Assembly (NCBI GenBank): GCA_030690415.1
Contig: JAUYGZ010000029.1
Span: 1-64,000, forward strand
DNA: 64,000 nucleotides
Origin: a bacterium
GTDB taxonomy: Bacteria; Patescibacteriota; Gracilibacteria; JAUYGZ01
Reading direction: 5' to 3'
The first letter of the stretch is position 1; the number at the start of each line of letters is the position of its first letter. The notes beneath the pieces are model-generated. The model saw only the letters and a program-made list of their open reading frames with translations. It searched no databases and was not told the DNA's origin. Position numbers and translations under genes: made by a program. Shown piece by piece: positions 25,082 to 34,925 of the stretch.

Positions 25082-28000
25082 TTATTCCAAAATGCTCTGA
25101 AGAAGTGGCCTTCCCGTGGCCGGATCGACCTCTCGCCAGAGGCTGCCCAGGTCAGGAAGTTTTTTGTCTCCGGGAGGGGTGAGGAGGTATTTGCGGAAGT
25201 CTTCGTAGATGATTTCGGAGGGTTTGTTGACCATCTCATCATTTTTTCTTTCCGTATTGAGTGGGGCTCGTTCCCAGAAGGCCTTTTCTGCAATGACGTC
25301 ACCGAGGATGCGCAGTTGTTGGTCGCTGCGTCCGGAATGGAATTCTCCTTCGGCGAGCATCATGAGTTCGATGTCGGTGACGCTGGGGTCGATGGAAATA
25401 TTTCCCCGGGTGTGGAGACGGAGGGAGGGGATGCTTTTGAGGTCTCCTGATCTGGAGGAATAAAAGATATTGCTGCGGATGAGGGCGTTGCCTTCGATAT
25501 AGAGTCGGGATTTTCCACCACTGATGGTGACCTGAGCTCCTCCGACCGTACCGATATTCAAGGTTCCCTTGATGTAATAGATGGTGTCGGCTTCGAGGGT
25601 GAGGGTGCCATTGACGGTGAAGGTGTCGCCATTTCGGGTCATGCCTGGAGGCATGGTTGCGGCTTGATTGAGTTTGATGACTCGCCCGAAGATTTCCCGG
25701 TTGATGAGGTCGTCGTAGTAGTCGCGGGCGTTTTGAGCTCTGTCATAGGCATCGCCACGACGGATCTGGAGCTGGTCCTGGTCGGGGATGGGTGAAGGGA
25801 TGAAGGCCTGGTCTTTGTAGGGATTGGTGTTGATGACACCGCCGGAGCTGATGCGGGATTTGAGGTCGGGGGCGTTTTCGGGAGCGAAGATTAAGAAGTC
25901 GGCGTTGTACTGGTTTGGGGGAGTATAATACTTCATCTGGCTGGAGATGAAGGCGTCGCCCAGGTCGACGAAGTTGGGGTCGCCCGAGACAGGATCGGAT
26001 GACCAAAAACTACTCCCAAAGCCCATATGACCGTTTTTGGTCTGAAGCCAGGCCACGGACGTGAGGGCGGTGATGTAGTCCCGGTCGGTGGCGGTGAGGG
26101 TGATGGATCGTGATCCTGTTCGGACCCAACGGTAGCTGGGGGTGTAGGGAATGCTGGTGGTACAAGACCTTCGGCAGGAATAACTGCACCTGATTCCTTG
26201 GCCGCCATTGTCTGACCAGCGTTGGTAGGTCCAGATCTCTTCAACTACCTTCAGTTCGTTGGTCGTGCTGACGTTTCCCACTCCTCCTTTCACCTGACCG
26301 TCTCGAATGGCCCGAAGCAGAGTGTTTTCCACATACTCGGTACTGATCTGGTAGCCCTCAGTGGGATGCTCCAGGATGTGGTCTTCGATTTCTCCTCCGT
26401 AGAGCATGAAGTAGTTGACCGCGGAAATATCATCTCGGATGATTTTGGTGCTGGAGATACGGTAGTCCAAAGAATCCTGAACATCGCTTCCTCTGCCACT
26501 GGCATTGAGGACCTGAGGACGTTCCTGAGGAGGGTCGGTGAGGATACTCAGTGCGATATCCTGCTGGGGGATGGAAGCATAGGAGGTATAGCTGGAGCTG
26601 GGTGAAGCAGTGCTTTTGTAGAGGATGAGCTGAGCTCCAAACGGGGCATCGTAGCTCAGGACTGGGCTGTCTCCCCAGTAACGCGAGGAGTAGTCACGGC
26701 ACTGATTGGCGTAGGGATGACCGTTTGTTTGAGCTCTGAGACCTGCTTTGTTTCGCAGGAAGGGGTAGACGAAATCCTTGCTGGGGTCTTCTGTTCTGAC
26801 CCCCGAGTATCCGAACTCATGGATGACTTCGGAAAGATCTCCCCCATCAGCCCTTGGCGTTTCGGCATCATTCGTGTTGAGCACGGTTCGACGGGTGAGG
26901 TCGATGTCGTGCCAAAAAGCTCCTGTGGGTTGGGGCGAGGCCTGGAGCGGATGGGTGAGGGTGTTGGATTGCACCACCAGTTCTTCTCCACTCTCGCCTG
27001 TGTAGGTGACGGTGTGTCCGGGATGGGAAATGGAGCTCCCTGTGGCGTCCGTATCAATTCGGACCGTGTAGAAGTACTCGTAGGTTCCACTGTTTCCCGT
27101 GAGCTCAGGAGGGTCTGTGGCCGTATTCCCATCACAGCTACCGTCACTGCAGGCGGTTCCGATGGGGACAATCCCATCAATGCTCACCGTTTTCACAGGC
27201 TGCTTGGTGTTGTTCCGGAGTTTGAGGTAATAGGTGATGGTGCTGCCCTGGTAGACGGTATTGTCTTCGGAAGGAACAGCGATCAGTTCGGCGGTGAGCT
27301 CAGGATTGTCCGCTTCGGTGACGCAAATGATTCCCCGGTCACCATCACCATCACCATCGCCATCGCCATCACCTGGCTCAGGACAGGGGTTTTCGTAGGT
27401 CACTTCGTCGAATTCTTCCTGGCCTTCGGGCGGGGTGAAGGTTTCGTTTTCGTCGGGGAAGCAGTTGGGGTTGGCCTCACCCTGACCATCTCCGCTTTCC
27501 TCCTCACTGCCGCTCCCGTCTAAAATATCTTCAGGGATCCAGTAGTTGAAGTACACGGTGCGTGACCCATCGGATTCGATGGGGCCGGGGACGGTGATGC
27601 CGCCTGAAGGGGGAAAAGTGCTTCCGTCATTGCTGACGGTGATACCCGTTTGAGGATCGTCGATCCGGATGGAGTTGGATTCGTAGTCGAAGGAGCCGGA
27701 AAGGGGTGGGGGGAAGTAGGTATGGTCGATGGCATCCTGCCCTCCGATATTGCTGAGGGTGTCGCGCACGGTGATCCGTGTCCCGGGCTCCACCTCCTGA
27801 CAGGAGGTATCACAGATGAATTCTCCTCCGAAGTAGTCGTAGGCGTAGCATCGGGAGACCTTCACGTTTACGGCCCCATTGCCCACATGGTGAATGAGCT
27901 CGTCCAGGACGACTTCGTCGGTTTCAGCTGAATCGACGGTGATCTTGTCTTCACTCAGGATATCGTAGTCGGATGTGAGTATGGCGTCATTTGGGAACAG

Positions 28001-30049
28001 CACGACGGTAATGTCCATACCGGCATCGGATCCGGGTTCCAGGACTTCGACCAGATCAAAGCGACCTTTGCCGTTCAGGTCACTCTCTCCTTCGAAGGGA
28101 ATGAAGATTTCTCTGAGACTGTCATCAAGGCCGGTAAGAGAAGGTGCTTCGAAACCGATACTCACTTCCGTGAGATCGGTGGGAGTTCCCTGTTCGTCGG
28201 AGATATTGGTGATGGTGATGTGGTAGGTGATGCTGTCCTTCCCCGGAATATCCGGATCGAGGCCGTAGCTCTCATCGCTGGGGGTAAAGAGAGGAGTGGA
28301 GCTGATACAGGCGCGAATGAATCCGATTTCCCTGCATTTTGGCATGTTGGGGCCTGAGGGGTCAGCGCCCAAATAATGCTCCACCGCCTCCAAGGTAAAA
28401 TCTCCGGCACTTTCCGATCGGGTGAAGATCAGCCCTTCGGTGGTGATAGTGCCACTATCAGGAGCATCGAGATTGATATCAACGATGAGGGTGATGGTTT
28501 TGGATTCCGTGGGAGCGAGGGTGGGGAGATTGACGCCGAAGCTGTTGTCGATGGGTTGGAGGGTCAGGGGATCGACCCTCATGTAGGAGTTTTCGGTTGC
28601 CGTGCTGGCGGTGGTGTAGGTCGGTGCCCCGTACTCGATCTGGAGGTCGGTGATGGCATCGCTTCGTTTGTTCGTCAGGGTGATGAGGTACTGAATGGAC
28701 TCGTAGTTTCCTTTGATGTTTTCTGTTCCGTGCGGAGGGATGGCGGTGATGGAGACCTTGTAGTCTTCGTTTTCGCAGGGGGTAGTGAGGCCGCAGGGGG
28801 TGGGGGGAGTGGGGAGGGGGTCTTCCTGTGGAGCTTCGATGGTGGAGGTGGAGGCGAAGGCGATACCGTTGTTGGCTACGGCGAAGTTTTCCCATCGGAT
28901 TTTGACGAAATCTGTTTTATGAGCACTGACGTCTATGCTGTACCACTTGATGGAGTACTCCCCATTGGGATCCTGATAGGTATCTCCGCTGGGGCCGACG
29001 TAGCTGTTGGTTTCTCCCGGGACTCGATCGGGGTGAGAGACTTCTGATTCAGATCTTTGGTTGAGCTGAGTCCAATCAGCTACGGGAGAATTGTCCTCCC
29101 AGAGCACGTTCATGGTGACTCGTATGTCTGGAGGGACGGCTCCCTGGAAAAGTGTTGCCGCGTCCGCGTCTTTGTCGAAGAGAACGAGCTCACTGATGTT
29201 CCGGACATCTGCCTTGAATTCGAAGGCCGCCGAGGTTCCGGTATTGTAGATGACCGTCCAGTTGAGGGAGTTTTCGTACTCGAATTTGTTGGTGATGGTA
29301 CGGAAGGCGGAGCCGATGGGTATTGAGAATTTGTCCGAGATTTTCTCTACAGTTGTTCTTTTAAGTCCTATTGCTCCTGTATTTGAATCGGTTCGAAATC
29401 GGAAAACATTGATGAGACCAAGTCCATTGATTCCAGTAATGTTTTCCGGATCACCATCTCCAAATGTGTCTCCAGACCACACCGTCTTGATACTAATGGA
29501 GCTATTGCCTTCTCCCGGGTAGATCCTGAGTGTGCCACTCCATCCTGCGTTGAAGTCGCATTGGTTGTCGGAGATGTGGAGGCGGTTAGAATTTGAATTG
29601 CTGATAACTTTTGGGAGTTCATTTTCTGTTATACATTCAATGCTCCAACCTGCCTGTTTCCCCTCCGGATCAAAAATGAGATCCATATCCTGACCGCTCG
29701 TCTCGATGGTGTCCAATCCTCCTGAGCTGGTGAGAGGGGCGTTGAAGATCTGGAGATCAATGTAAGTGTTCCCTCCTACTGTTCTCAATTCGTACACGGC
29801 CGGGGTGTAGTCCATGCTGACGACAGAGGGCATGGAGGCGGTGAGGGCGAGGTTCAGTGCGGAATCTTCAGTCGTGGGATTTCCGTTGTTGGGAAAATAC
29901 TGCCATTGTCCGGAGACATTTGGTGCAGGGGTATCGGCCAGTGAGACCATTGATGGAGCGGTGTACAGGGCGTATGACCCTGTTGCCAGTGTTGCGGCCA
30001 TCATTCCCATGATACCGATCTCGGCTATTTTGTAAGTGGAAACACTCAT
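25082..30049 (-). CDS. Giant secreted surface protein (1,655 residues)
   Basis: An N-terminal hydrophobic signal (~9-28) precedes a long extracellular protein. Several beta-sandwich repeats resemble DUF11-like conserved repeats (segments with ITITNISDEQG, YLITLTNKRSDA, YLKLRNNTKQP; ~430-1050), with a GDGDGDGDGD linker near 910. A Cys-rich patch (CSYSCRRSC) lies at ~1290. The C-terminus (~1480-1655) is a right-handed-beta-like NGTLTLEADTIYYIKGTLNIG region as in putative polymer-forming adhesins. Converging on the pilus operon, and co-transcribed with an SLH protein, it may be a pilus-tip or S-layer-linked adhesin (inference). Confidence 0.75.
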   Translation of the reverse strand: MSVSTYKIAEIGIMGMMAATLATGSYALYTAPSMVSLADTPAPNVSGQWQYFPNNGNPTTEDSALNLALTASMPSVVSMDYTPAVYELRTVGGNTYIDLQIFNAPLTSSGGLDTIETSGQDMDLIFDPEGKQAGWSIECITENELPKVISNSNSNRLHISDNQCDFNAGWSGTLRIYPGEGNSSISIKTVWSGDTFGDGDPENITGINGLGLINVFRFRTDSNTGAIGLKRTTVEKISDKFSIPIGSAFRTITNKFEYENSLNWTVIYNTGTSAAFEFKADVRNISELVLFDKDADAATLFQGAVPPDIRVTMNVLWEDNSPVADWTQLNQRSESEVSHPDRVPGETNSYVGPSGDTYQDPNGEYSIKWYSIDVSAHKTDFVKIRWENFAVANNGIAFASTSTIEAPQEDPLPTPPTPCGLTTPCENEDYKVSITAIPPHGTENIKGNYESIQYLITLTNKRSDAITDLQIEYGAPTYTTASTATENSYMRVDPLTLQPIDNSFGVNLPTLAPTESKTITLIVDINLDAPDSGTITTEGLIFTRSESAGDFTLEAVEHYLGADPSGPNMPKCREIGFIRACISSTPLFTPSDESYGLDPDIPGKDSITYHITITNISDEQGTPTDLTEVSIGFEAPSLTGLDDSLREIFIPFEGESDLNGKGRFDLVEVLEPGSDAGMDITVVLFPNDAILTSDYDILSEDKITVDSAETDEVVLDELIHHVGNGAVNVKVSRCYAYDYFGGEFICDTSCQEVEPGTRITVRDTLSNIGGQDAIDHTYFPPPLSGSFDYESNSIRIDDPQTGITVSNDGSTFPPSGGITVPGPIESDGSRTVYFNYWIPEDILDGSGSEEESGDGQGEANPNCFPDENETFTPPEGQEEFDEVTYENPCPEPGDGDGDGDGDGDRGIICVTEADNPELTAELIAVPSEDNTVYQGSTITYYLKLRNNTKQPVKTVSIDGIVPIGTACSDGSCDGNTATDPPELTGNSGTYEYFYTVRIDTDATGSSISHPGHTVTYTGESGEELVVQSNTLTHPLQASPQPTGAFWHDIDLTRRTVLNTNDAETPRADGGDLSEVIHEFGYSGVRTEDPSKDFVYPFLRNKAGLRAQTNGHPYANQCRDYSSRYWGDSPVLSYDAPFGAQLILYKSTASPSSSYTSYASIPQQDIALSILTDPPQERPQVLNASGRGSDVQDSLDYRISSTKIIRDDISAVNYFMLYGGEIEDHILEHPTEGYQISTEYVENTLLRAIRDGQVKGGVGNVSTTNELKVVEEIWTYQRWSDNGGQGIRCSYSCRRSCTTSIPYTPSYRWVRTGSRSITLTATDRDYITALTSVAWLQTKNGHMGFGSSFWSSDPVSGDPNFVDLGDAFISSQMKYYTPPNQYNADFLIFAPENAPDLKSRISSGGVINTNPYKDQAFIPSPIPDQDQLQIRRGDAYDRAQNARDYYDDLINREIFGRVIKLNQAATMPPGMTRNGDTFTVNGTLTLEADTIYYIKGTLNIGTVGGAQVTISGGKSRLYIEGNALIRSNIFYSSRSGDLKSIPSLRLHTRGNISIDPSVTDIELMMLAEGEFHSGRSDQQLRILGDVIAEKAFWERAPLNTERKNDEMVNKPSEIIYEDFRKYLLTPPGDKKLPDLGSLWREVDPATGRPLLQSILE

Positions 30050-31248
30050 TCCTGTTGCCGGTTAAGATCGTAGATAATATAGGGGTAGATTTTTTCTTTG
30101 CCCTGGTCGGTCTCTATCCATTCGTGGAAGGTTTCAGTGTACCCTTTGTTATTGTAGCCTCTAATAATAATATCGTTTTCAAAGATACAGGTCGTTTGTG
30201 CGCAAAACACAAGACCCATACCGTCCTTTGTTTTTGTCATATATCCAGCACCATCAATATAATCATCCCCACTCTGCTTCCCCCCATTGATTCCCCGCAG
30301 GCGTTCGTAGTATTCGGGGTAGAGCTGGTCGATGGTGTGGATATCTTCTATTGAAGTGGACTCAATAGTCGCATCTATTTTTGCTGATCTTAATACTTTA
30401 TTAATGTTTTCTTCAGTAAGTGCCATGTTAGATTCATCAAAGCCCCCAATAATCATCTTCCCTTCCACAAACTCGACGTAGGGGCTCTCCGCCAGCTCAG
30501 GATACTCCTTCGCGATATCAATCATGCTTCCATCCGGTCTTGTGATACAGGTCTCGGCCACACACGCCCCCGGCTCTGCTTCCACCACCATCTCTTCATT
30601 CTTCTTCGCCACCCTGAAAATAATCATCGCCGCGTCGCCTCTGGTCATGCCGTCGGTGGGGTTGAATCGGGAAGTCTTGTCGAGGAAGTTGTTTTCGTAC
30701 GCAAACGAGAGATATGGTATATACCATTGTGACGCGTCGAGATCGGTGAAGGGGAGTTCGGAGTTGGGAGTTGGGAGTTGGGAGAGGGGGAGAGGGGAGT
30801 AATAGCTCTGAGCGAGCATGGCGATTTTGACGAATTCTACTTTGTTCACGAACTGGGTGGGTTTGTAGGTGCCATCAGGGTAGCCCTGGATGAGGCCCTT
30901 GAGTTTGGCCTGCTGGACGTAGGGGGCGAACCATTCTGATTTGTCGACGTCGGGGAAAGGGTTGTCGGTTGTAGGGGGTAGGTTGTCGGTTATGGATTGG
31001 CCGAGGCTGAGGAAGATGATTTTGAGGGCTTCGGCTCTATTGATGGTTTGGTCGGGTTTGAAGGTGCCGTCGGGGTAGCCGGAGATGATGCCGTGGTCGA
31101 CGAGGTAGTCGACGGCTTCGATGAGGACGGGGGAGCGGAGGTCGGGGAAGGTGGTGGCGTTGGTCACGGGAAGGATGATTCCGCCGAGGGCGGATCCGCC
31201 TATGGCGGAAAAGACGATGGCGATGATAAGGGCGATGAAGGTTTTCAT
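30046..31248 (-). CDS. SLH-domain surface protein 1
   Basis: The 400-residue protein has a signal peptide (~1-25) and three S-layer-homology domains: ~42-85 (GIISGYPDGTFKPDQTINRAE), ~95-145 (GLIQGYPDGTYKPTQ) and ~165-215 (a degenerate SRFNPTDGMTRGDA copy). These would bind secondary cell-wall polymer. The C-terminal ~185 residues are an unrecognised domain with cysteines. Its stop overlaps the start of the giant gene by 4 bases. An SQLPTPNSEL stretch between SLH 2 and 3 is encoded by the GGGAGTTGG minisatellite (30753-30797). Confidence 0.85.
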   Translation of the reverse strand: MKTFIALIIAIVFSAIGGSALGGIILPVTNATTFPDLRSPVLIEAVDYLVDHGIISGYPDGTFKPDQTINRAEALKIIFLSLGQSITDNLPPTTDNPFPDVDKSEWFAPYVQQAKLKGLIQGYPDGTYKPTQFVNKVEFVKIAMLAQSYYSPLPLSQLPTPNSELPFTDLDASQWYIPYLSFAYENNFLDKTSRFNPTDGMTRGDAAMIIFRVAKKNEEMVVEAEPGACVAETCITRPDGSMIDIAKEYPELAESPYVEFVEGKMIIGGFDESNMALTEENINKVLRSAKIDATIESTSIEDIHTIDQLYPEYYERLRGINGGKQSGDDYIDGAGYMTKTKDGMGLVFCAQTTCIFENDIIIRGYNNKGYTETFHEWIETDQGKEKIYPYIIYDLNRQQE

Positions 31249-31280
31249 GGGGAAGGGGGGTGAGGGGATATATTTTATTC

Positions 31281-31310
31281 TTTTTGTACTTTTGCCGCCA
31301 AAAGTACCAA
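31281..31310. repeat. Palindrome with a perfect 9-bp stem upstream of SLH gene 1
   Basis: GTACTTTTG (31286-31294) and CAAAAGTAC (31299-31307) flank CCGC, with T/A runs outside. It lies in the long untranslated leader of SLH gene 1. Confidence 0.6.
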
Positions 31311-31505
31311 AAGCGCTAGGGGAATCACAATTGTCGCGTGCTTTGTACCTTATATCAGCCGAGAGACCAGGTGATTCCCCTAGAACCCCTGTGTGCTTAT
31401 GTCAGCAGGATGGAACAATTTTTTCGGGACTCCTGGGCGAAGAGGTGTAAGCCAGCGGAAAAGTTAAGAGTATGTTTATTTCGCGGGAGTTGGTGGGGGG
31501 TGAGT

Positions 31506-31559
31506 CCCCCGTTCGACGGGGGTACGAGGAGGAGAGTTCCCTCTCCTTCGAGGAGAGGG
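31506..31559. repeat. Two GC-rich hairpins in the 430-base gene-free stretch
   Basis: CCCCCGT-tcg-ACGGGGG (31506-31522) and CCCTCTCCT-tcg-AGGAGAGGG (31539-31559). Both have UUCG-like closing. The stretch 31249-31678 otherwise holds an SLH promoter and no credible gene. Confidence 0.6.
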
Positions 31560-31621
31560 TCAGGGCCTGCCCGCCGAAGCTCGGAGAGCGTAGGAGGGTG
31601 AGGCGGAAGAAGGCGAAATAT

Positions 31622-31653
31622 GAATACGAGAAAAGAATATCTTGATTGTAGCA
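31622..31653 (-). promoter_or_regulatory. Extended -10 promoter for the SLH1/giant-protein operon
   Basis: On the minus strand TGCTACAAT (31645-31653) is followed by an ATATTCTTTTCTC tract. The same arrangement occurs before SLH gene 2. The leader to SLH gene 1 would be about 390 bases. Confidence 0.5.
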
Positions 31654-31678
31654 AGGGGTGCCGTGAAAAAAAGCTCAA

Positions 31679-33667
31679 CTATTCCTTTATTTTAGCGGTA
31701 TAGAGCACAATACCAGAAAGATCTTTGACTGTAATGTGGTTATTTTGGCCGTTATTGGCGAAGTCTTCGGTGGCCTGACACTCGTAGAGGTGTTTGTTGG
31801 GGGTGCGGTAAAGATTTTTGAGTCCGCTCTCACAAAAATTGTGTTCGATGAGGAGGTCTGAATCGGTTGGGAGATTCACTCCCTCGATTTCGAGCCGGTA
31901 AGTCAGAGAATCCGATGGTGTGGGTTCGAAAAGCTGGTGTTTGTAGACTTCTCTAATGGTTGCTGTGAATTCGTCTAAAAGTGCTCCGGAATATCTTTGG
32001 ACGGTAATATCGAGGTGGTCAGCTTTGTTGATGAGGCATTCATATTCTTGTTTAAGCCATTTTTTGTTGAGAGAGAGGCATTGAGGAATGGTGATTTTGG
32101 CCAGCAGGGGGTAGGGGTGAAGAAGTGTGATCCGGTATTTCCTGGTCTCTGAGCTCATTCGAGTGATCCGGATTTTGTCGTGTACTGATGTTCCGTTGGA
32201 TCCCAATTCGGGATTATCCGAATACGCGTCGGCGAAGTTCAGAGAGATTGGGAAGACCTCATGCTGAGAGTTGGTGTTTTCTCTTAAGGGGCCTATGGCT
32301 CCCGGAGGGAGACTGTCTTTCATCTCGATGTGAAAGCTGATGGGGTGGGTATCAGACCAGGACTTCATTTTCTCGAGAAGATCTTGCTGATGTGTTGGTG
32401 ACTGTGGCGTGAATTGAGCGTCTAGAGTGAGGAATGCGTTGTTGTCGGGATGAATGTCGAGAGTAGGGGTACAGGTAAATTCGACGTGGTAGGGGCTTCG
32501 ACTGCCTTCAGTTTCAAGCATGCTGATGTTTTCGCAGCCCGGGTTCGATATGCTGATGCTCGGGAGGAGCTTGTTTCCCCAGGCGGTGAAGAGAGTTTTT
32601 TCTCCATACACCGGATTCAGGGGTTCGATGCTCTCGATATGACTTGTTTCATCACGGACGACTTTGACATATCCTTGTGTGATCATCTCTGCCCCTGGTC
32701 CGTACTTGAGCATGAAGTAAAGAGAGTCGCTGTAACCATTGTCTTTTGAGAGTTCTGATTGATCGGTGGGGGTGCATTCCACCTCTATGAGGTTTTCGGT
32801 ATGAGTGATGGTTTTGGAGTCGACACATCGTTCGATGACATAAGCGTTGGCGAGATCGAGGTCATTGCCTTCGAAGCGGAAGCGGGTGCGAACGCCGAAG
32901 GCGGCGTGTTTTGGGAGGGTCAACTCTGCTCTGGCGATGGTATTTTGATAGAGAAGGCGGAATGGGGGGCGGTGTTTATTGTTTTTTTCATCAATGAGAG
33001 TGAAGGAATTAAAGTGATCAGTTGGATCGAACATACTTGTGTCATGTAGAATTATTTCCCACTTTGGAAGGGTTGTTGGGATATTAATCCAAAAAGCTTT
33101 TCCAAGTGGCTCTGGTTTTTTGGCTGTTCTTATTTCATTGCCATCTTTGTCTGCGCTAATGTCCCAAACGGCGAAGTGGAGATGAATGCCTTTTCCCCAA
33201 ACTCCACAATTGGTGCTTGATAAAATATTACCTGTTCCCCCCATGAGCCCTATTAACTGTCCCTTTTCCACGACCTGACCAGGTTTGACAGCTATACTGC
33301 CATGAATCATATGGCCATATATAGACTTGATTTCCCCATCATGTTCTAATGTGACATGATTTCCATATCCTCCTCCCCACCAGGTTTCGTCGATTTTACT
33401 GACAATACCTTTTTTTGTTGCCAGGATGGGGCTTCCAGCTTCGTTGCATCCTTGTCCATTGTCAGCAGAGACGAAATCGAGACCGAATGCATCTTTTCCG
33501 ACATGTGTATCGGGAGTGTTATACTGTCTTGTGAAGAGGAAGCTTTTTTTGACAAGTGGTATCCCAAATGAAGGATCTTTGGTGTCTATAAGGTTTTGTG
33601 CAGATGTACCATTGATAGTTCCAATGGCGACTAAGATAATGCTGAGAAATATGAGTCTTTGTTTCAT
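31679..33667 (-). CDS. Secreted M23-family metallopeptidase with long beta-rich C-terminus
   Basis: The 662-residue protein has a signal peptide (~1-23). The LytM/M23 domain (~35-190) shows HVGKDAFGLD (first zinc ligands H and D), GYGNHVTLEH, YGHM, and the HLHF motif with the catalytic and zinc His. M23 enzymes cut peptidoglycan cross-bridges. The remaining ~450 residues are beta-rich and unrecognised, perhaps a surface or binding region. It begins 2 bases after the SLH2 stop, so the pair is co-transcribed and probably works in wall remodelling around the S-layer. Confidence 0.82.
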   Translation of the reverse strand: MKQRLIFLSIILVAIGTINGTSAQNLIDTKDPSFGIPLVKKSFLFTRQYNTPDTHVGKDAFGLDFVSADNGQGCNEAGSPILATKKGIVSKIDETWWGGGYGNHVTLEHDGEIKSIYGHMIHGSIAVKPGQVVEKGQLIGLMGGTGNILSSTNCGVWGKGIHLHFAVWDISADKDGNEIRTAKKPEPLGKAFWINIPTTLPKWEIILHDTSMFDPTDHFNSFTLIDEKNNKHRPPFRLLYQNTIARAELTLPKHAAFGVRTRFRFEGNDLDLANAYVIERCVDSKTITHTENLIEVECTPTDQSELSKDNGYSDSLYFMLKYGPGAEMITQGYVKVVRDETSHIESIEPLNPVYGEKTLFTAWGNKLLPSISISNPGCENISMLETEGSRSPYHVEFTCTPTLDIHPDNNAFLTLDAQFTPQSPTHQQDLLEKMKSWSDTHPISFHIEMKDSLPPGAIGPLRENTNSQHEVFPISLNFADAYSDNPELGSNGTSVHDKIRITRMSSETRKYRITLLHPYPLLAKITIPQCLSLNKKWLKQEYECLINKADHLDITVQRYSGALLDEFTATIREVYKHQLFEPTPSDSLTYRLEIEGVNLPTDSDLLIEHNFCESGLKNLYRTPNKHLYECQATEDFANNGQNNHITVKDLSGIVLYTAKIKE

Positions 33668-33669
33668 TA

Positions 33670-34842
33670 TTAGAGGGGTGTTATCTGTTGGGATATGTTT
33701 TTAAGATCAAGACAGTCTCCTTGCTCATCTGTCGCGAGGATGGATATAACATTTCCTTCGAAAAGTGTGTAGAGAACGGATGTTGGACCACCGAACTGTT
33801 CCCATGTTATAGAATAAAATTCTTGAGGAGACGATGCGAAAAGTTGAATCTCTGGAGCTTCTTCTGCTGTTGATCCAAAGTATTCTGATAGGTAGTTCTC
33901 CAGATATTGATGGAGGTTGTTTTGATTTGTCGCATCCTGACTAATGACGGTATAACAGCTTCCTTTTGAGAGTTTTACTGTGTTAGCTTCAAAGGCTGTT
34001 GTGAAAACTTCTGTTTTTTTGTCGACTGTTAATTGGTATCCAGAGGTGAATGATTCGATTAATTTCCTTCCGTCTGGAAGTTCTGTTATTTTGATCTGAT
34101 CTTCAGGAATCGATGTTGGCTCATAGGGAGTGATCTCGTTAAAGTATTCTTCACCCGGATTATTTGGATCGAAGTTTTCCCATTTGACTCGTTCATCGTT
34201 GTAGTGGGAGACCGCGTAAATGATTTCTACCGCGTTTTGCCGGCTCATGTTTCCCGTGGGATTGAGTTTGCTTTGTTTGGGGATGAGATTGCGTTGAAGT
34301 CCATAGATGACGTAAGGGGCATACCACTGTTGAAGGTCGATATCGGTGAAGGGGATAGGATCTGTCGCGGCAATATCGTCCGCGTAGTCTCTTTGAGCCG
34401 CCATGGCCATTTTTATAAATTCCGCTCTGTTGACGTCTTGTTCAGGCCTGAATCTACCGTCGGGATATCCCTGTACGATGTTTTTCAGTTTCGCGAGGGC
34501 GATGTAAGGGGCATACCATTCTTTGGTATTGATGTCAGAAAAGGGGAGGTTTGTTAGCAATGATTGATCATTCAGGGTGATCATACTGGCGAGGAAGATG
34601 ATCTTCAGAGCTTCTGCTCTGTTGATGGTTTGTTCCGGTTTGAAGGTTCCGTCGGGGTAGCCGGAGATGATGCCTTTTTCCACCATCTCATTGACCATGG
34701 TTTCGAGAGCAGAGCCTTGGCGAACGTCGAGGAAGGGGTTGGCGTTGGCGGCGGGTAGGAATGTTAAGAGTGTTAGGACGGTTATGAATGCTAGGGTGAT
34801 GAGGGCCTTCGACAGGATCAGGCTTTTTGAGGGGTTTTTCAT
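33670..34842 (-). CDS. SLH-domain surface protein 2
   Basis: The 390-residue protein has a signal peptide (~1-34) and three SLH domains: ~43-88 (GIISGYPDGTFKPEQTINRAE), ~98-145 (NIVQGYPDGRFRPEQDVNRAE) and ~160-210 (a third copy with KLNPTGNMSRQNA). The first repeats are very close to those of SLH protein 1. The C-terminal ~170 residues are an unrelated unrecognised domain. Promoter TGCTATAAT lies ~30 bases upstream. Confidence 0.85.
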   Translation of the reverse strand: MKNPSKSLILSKALITLAFITVLTLLTFLPAANANPFLDVRQGSALETMVNEMVEKGIISGYPDGTFKPEQTINRAEALKIIFLASMITLNDQSLLTNLPFSDINTKEWYAPYIALAKLKNIVQGYPDGRFRPEQDVNRAEFIKMAMAAQRDYADDIAATDPIPFTDIDLQQWYAPYVIYGLQRNLIPKQSKLNPTGNMSRQNAVEIIYAVSHYNDERVKWENFDPNNPGEEYFNEITPYEPTSIPEDQIKITELPDGRKLIESFTSGYQLTVDKKTEVFTTAFEANTVKLSKGSCYTVISQDATNQNNLHQYLENYLSEYFGSTAEEAPEIQLFASSPQEFYSITWEQFGGPTSVLYTLFEGNVISILATDEQGDCLDLKNISQQITPL

Positions 34843-34851
34843 AGTGTTTTA

Positions 34852-34881
34852 ATATGAGAAAAGAATATGCTGATTATAGCA
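34852..34881 (-). promoter_or_regulatory. Extended -10 promoter for the SLH2-M23 operon
   Basis: On the minus strand TGCTATAAT (34873-34881) continues into CA-GC-ATATTCTTTTCTC, matching the element upstream of SLH gene 1 over about 27 positions with few changes. The start codon of SLH gene 2 lies about 25 bases after the expected transcription start. Confidence 0.6.
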
Positions 34882-34925
34882 AGGTTGCGAGGCTGGAGGA
34901 AAGAGGAGATGGAATGAGAAGAAAC

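Noticed and set aside
26717-27523. 268-codon plus-strand frame opposite the giant surface gene
   Set aside because: Antisense shadow; the other strand has one continuous 1,655-residue protein with clear beta-repeat structure.
31338-31678. Short frames in the 430-base gap before the SLH gene
   Set aside because: They cover GC-rich hairpins and an AT-rich promoter region and translate to low-complexity Arg/Gly/Pro sequence.
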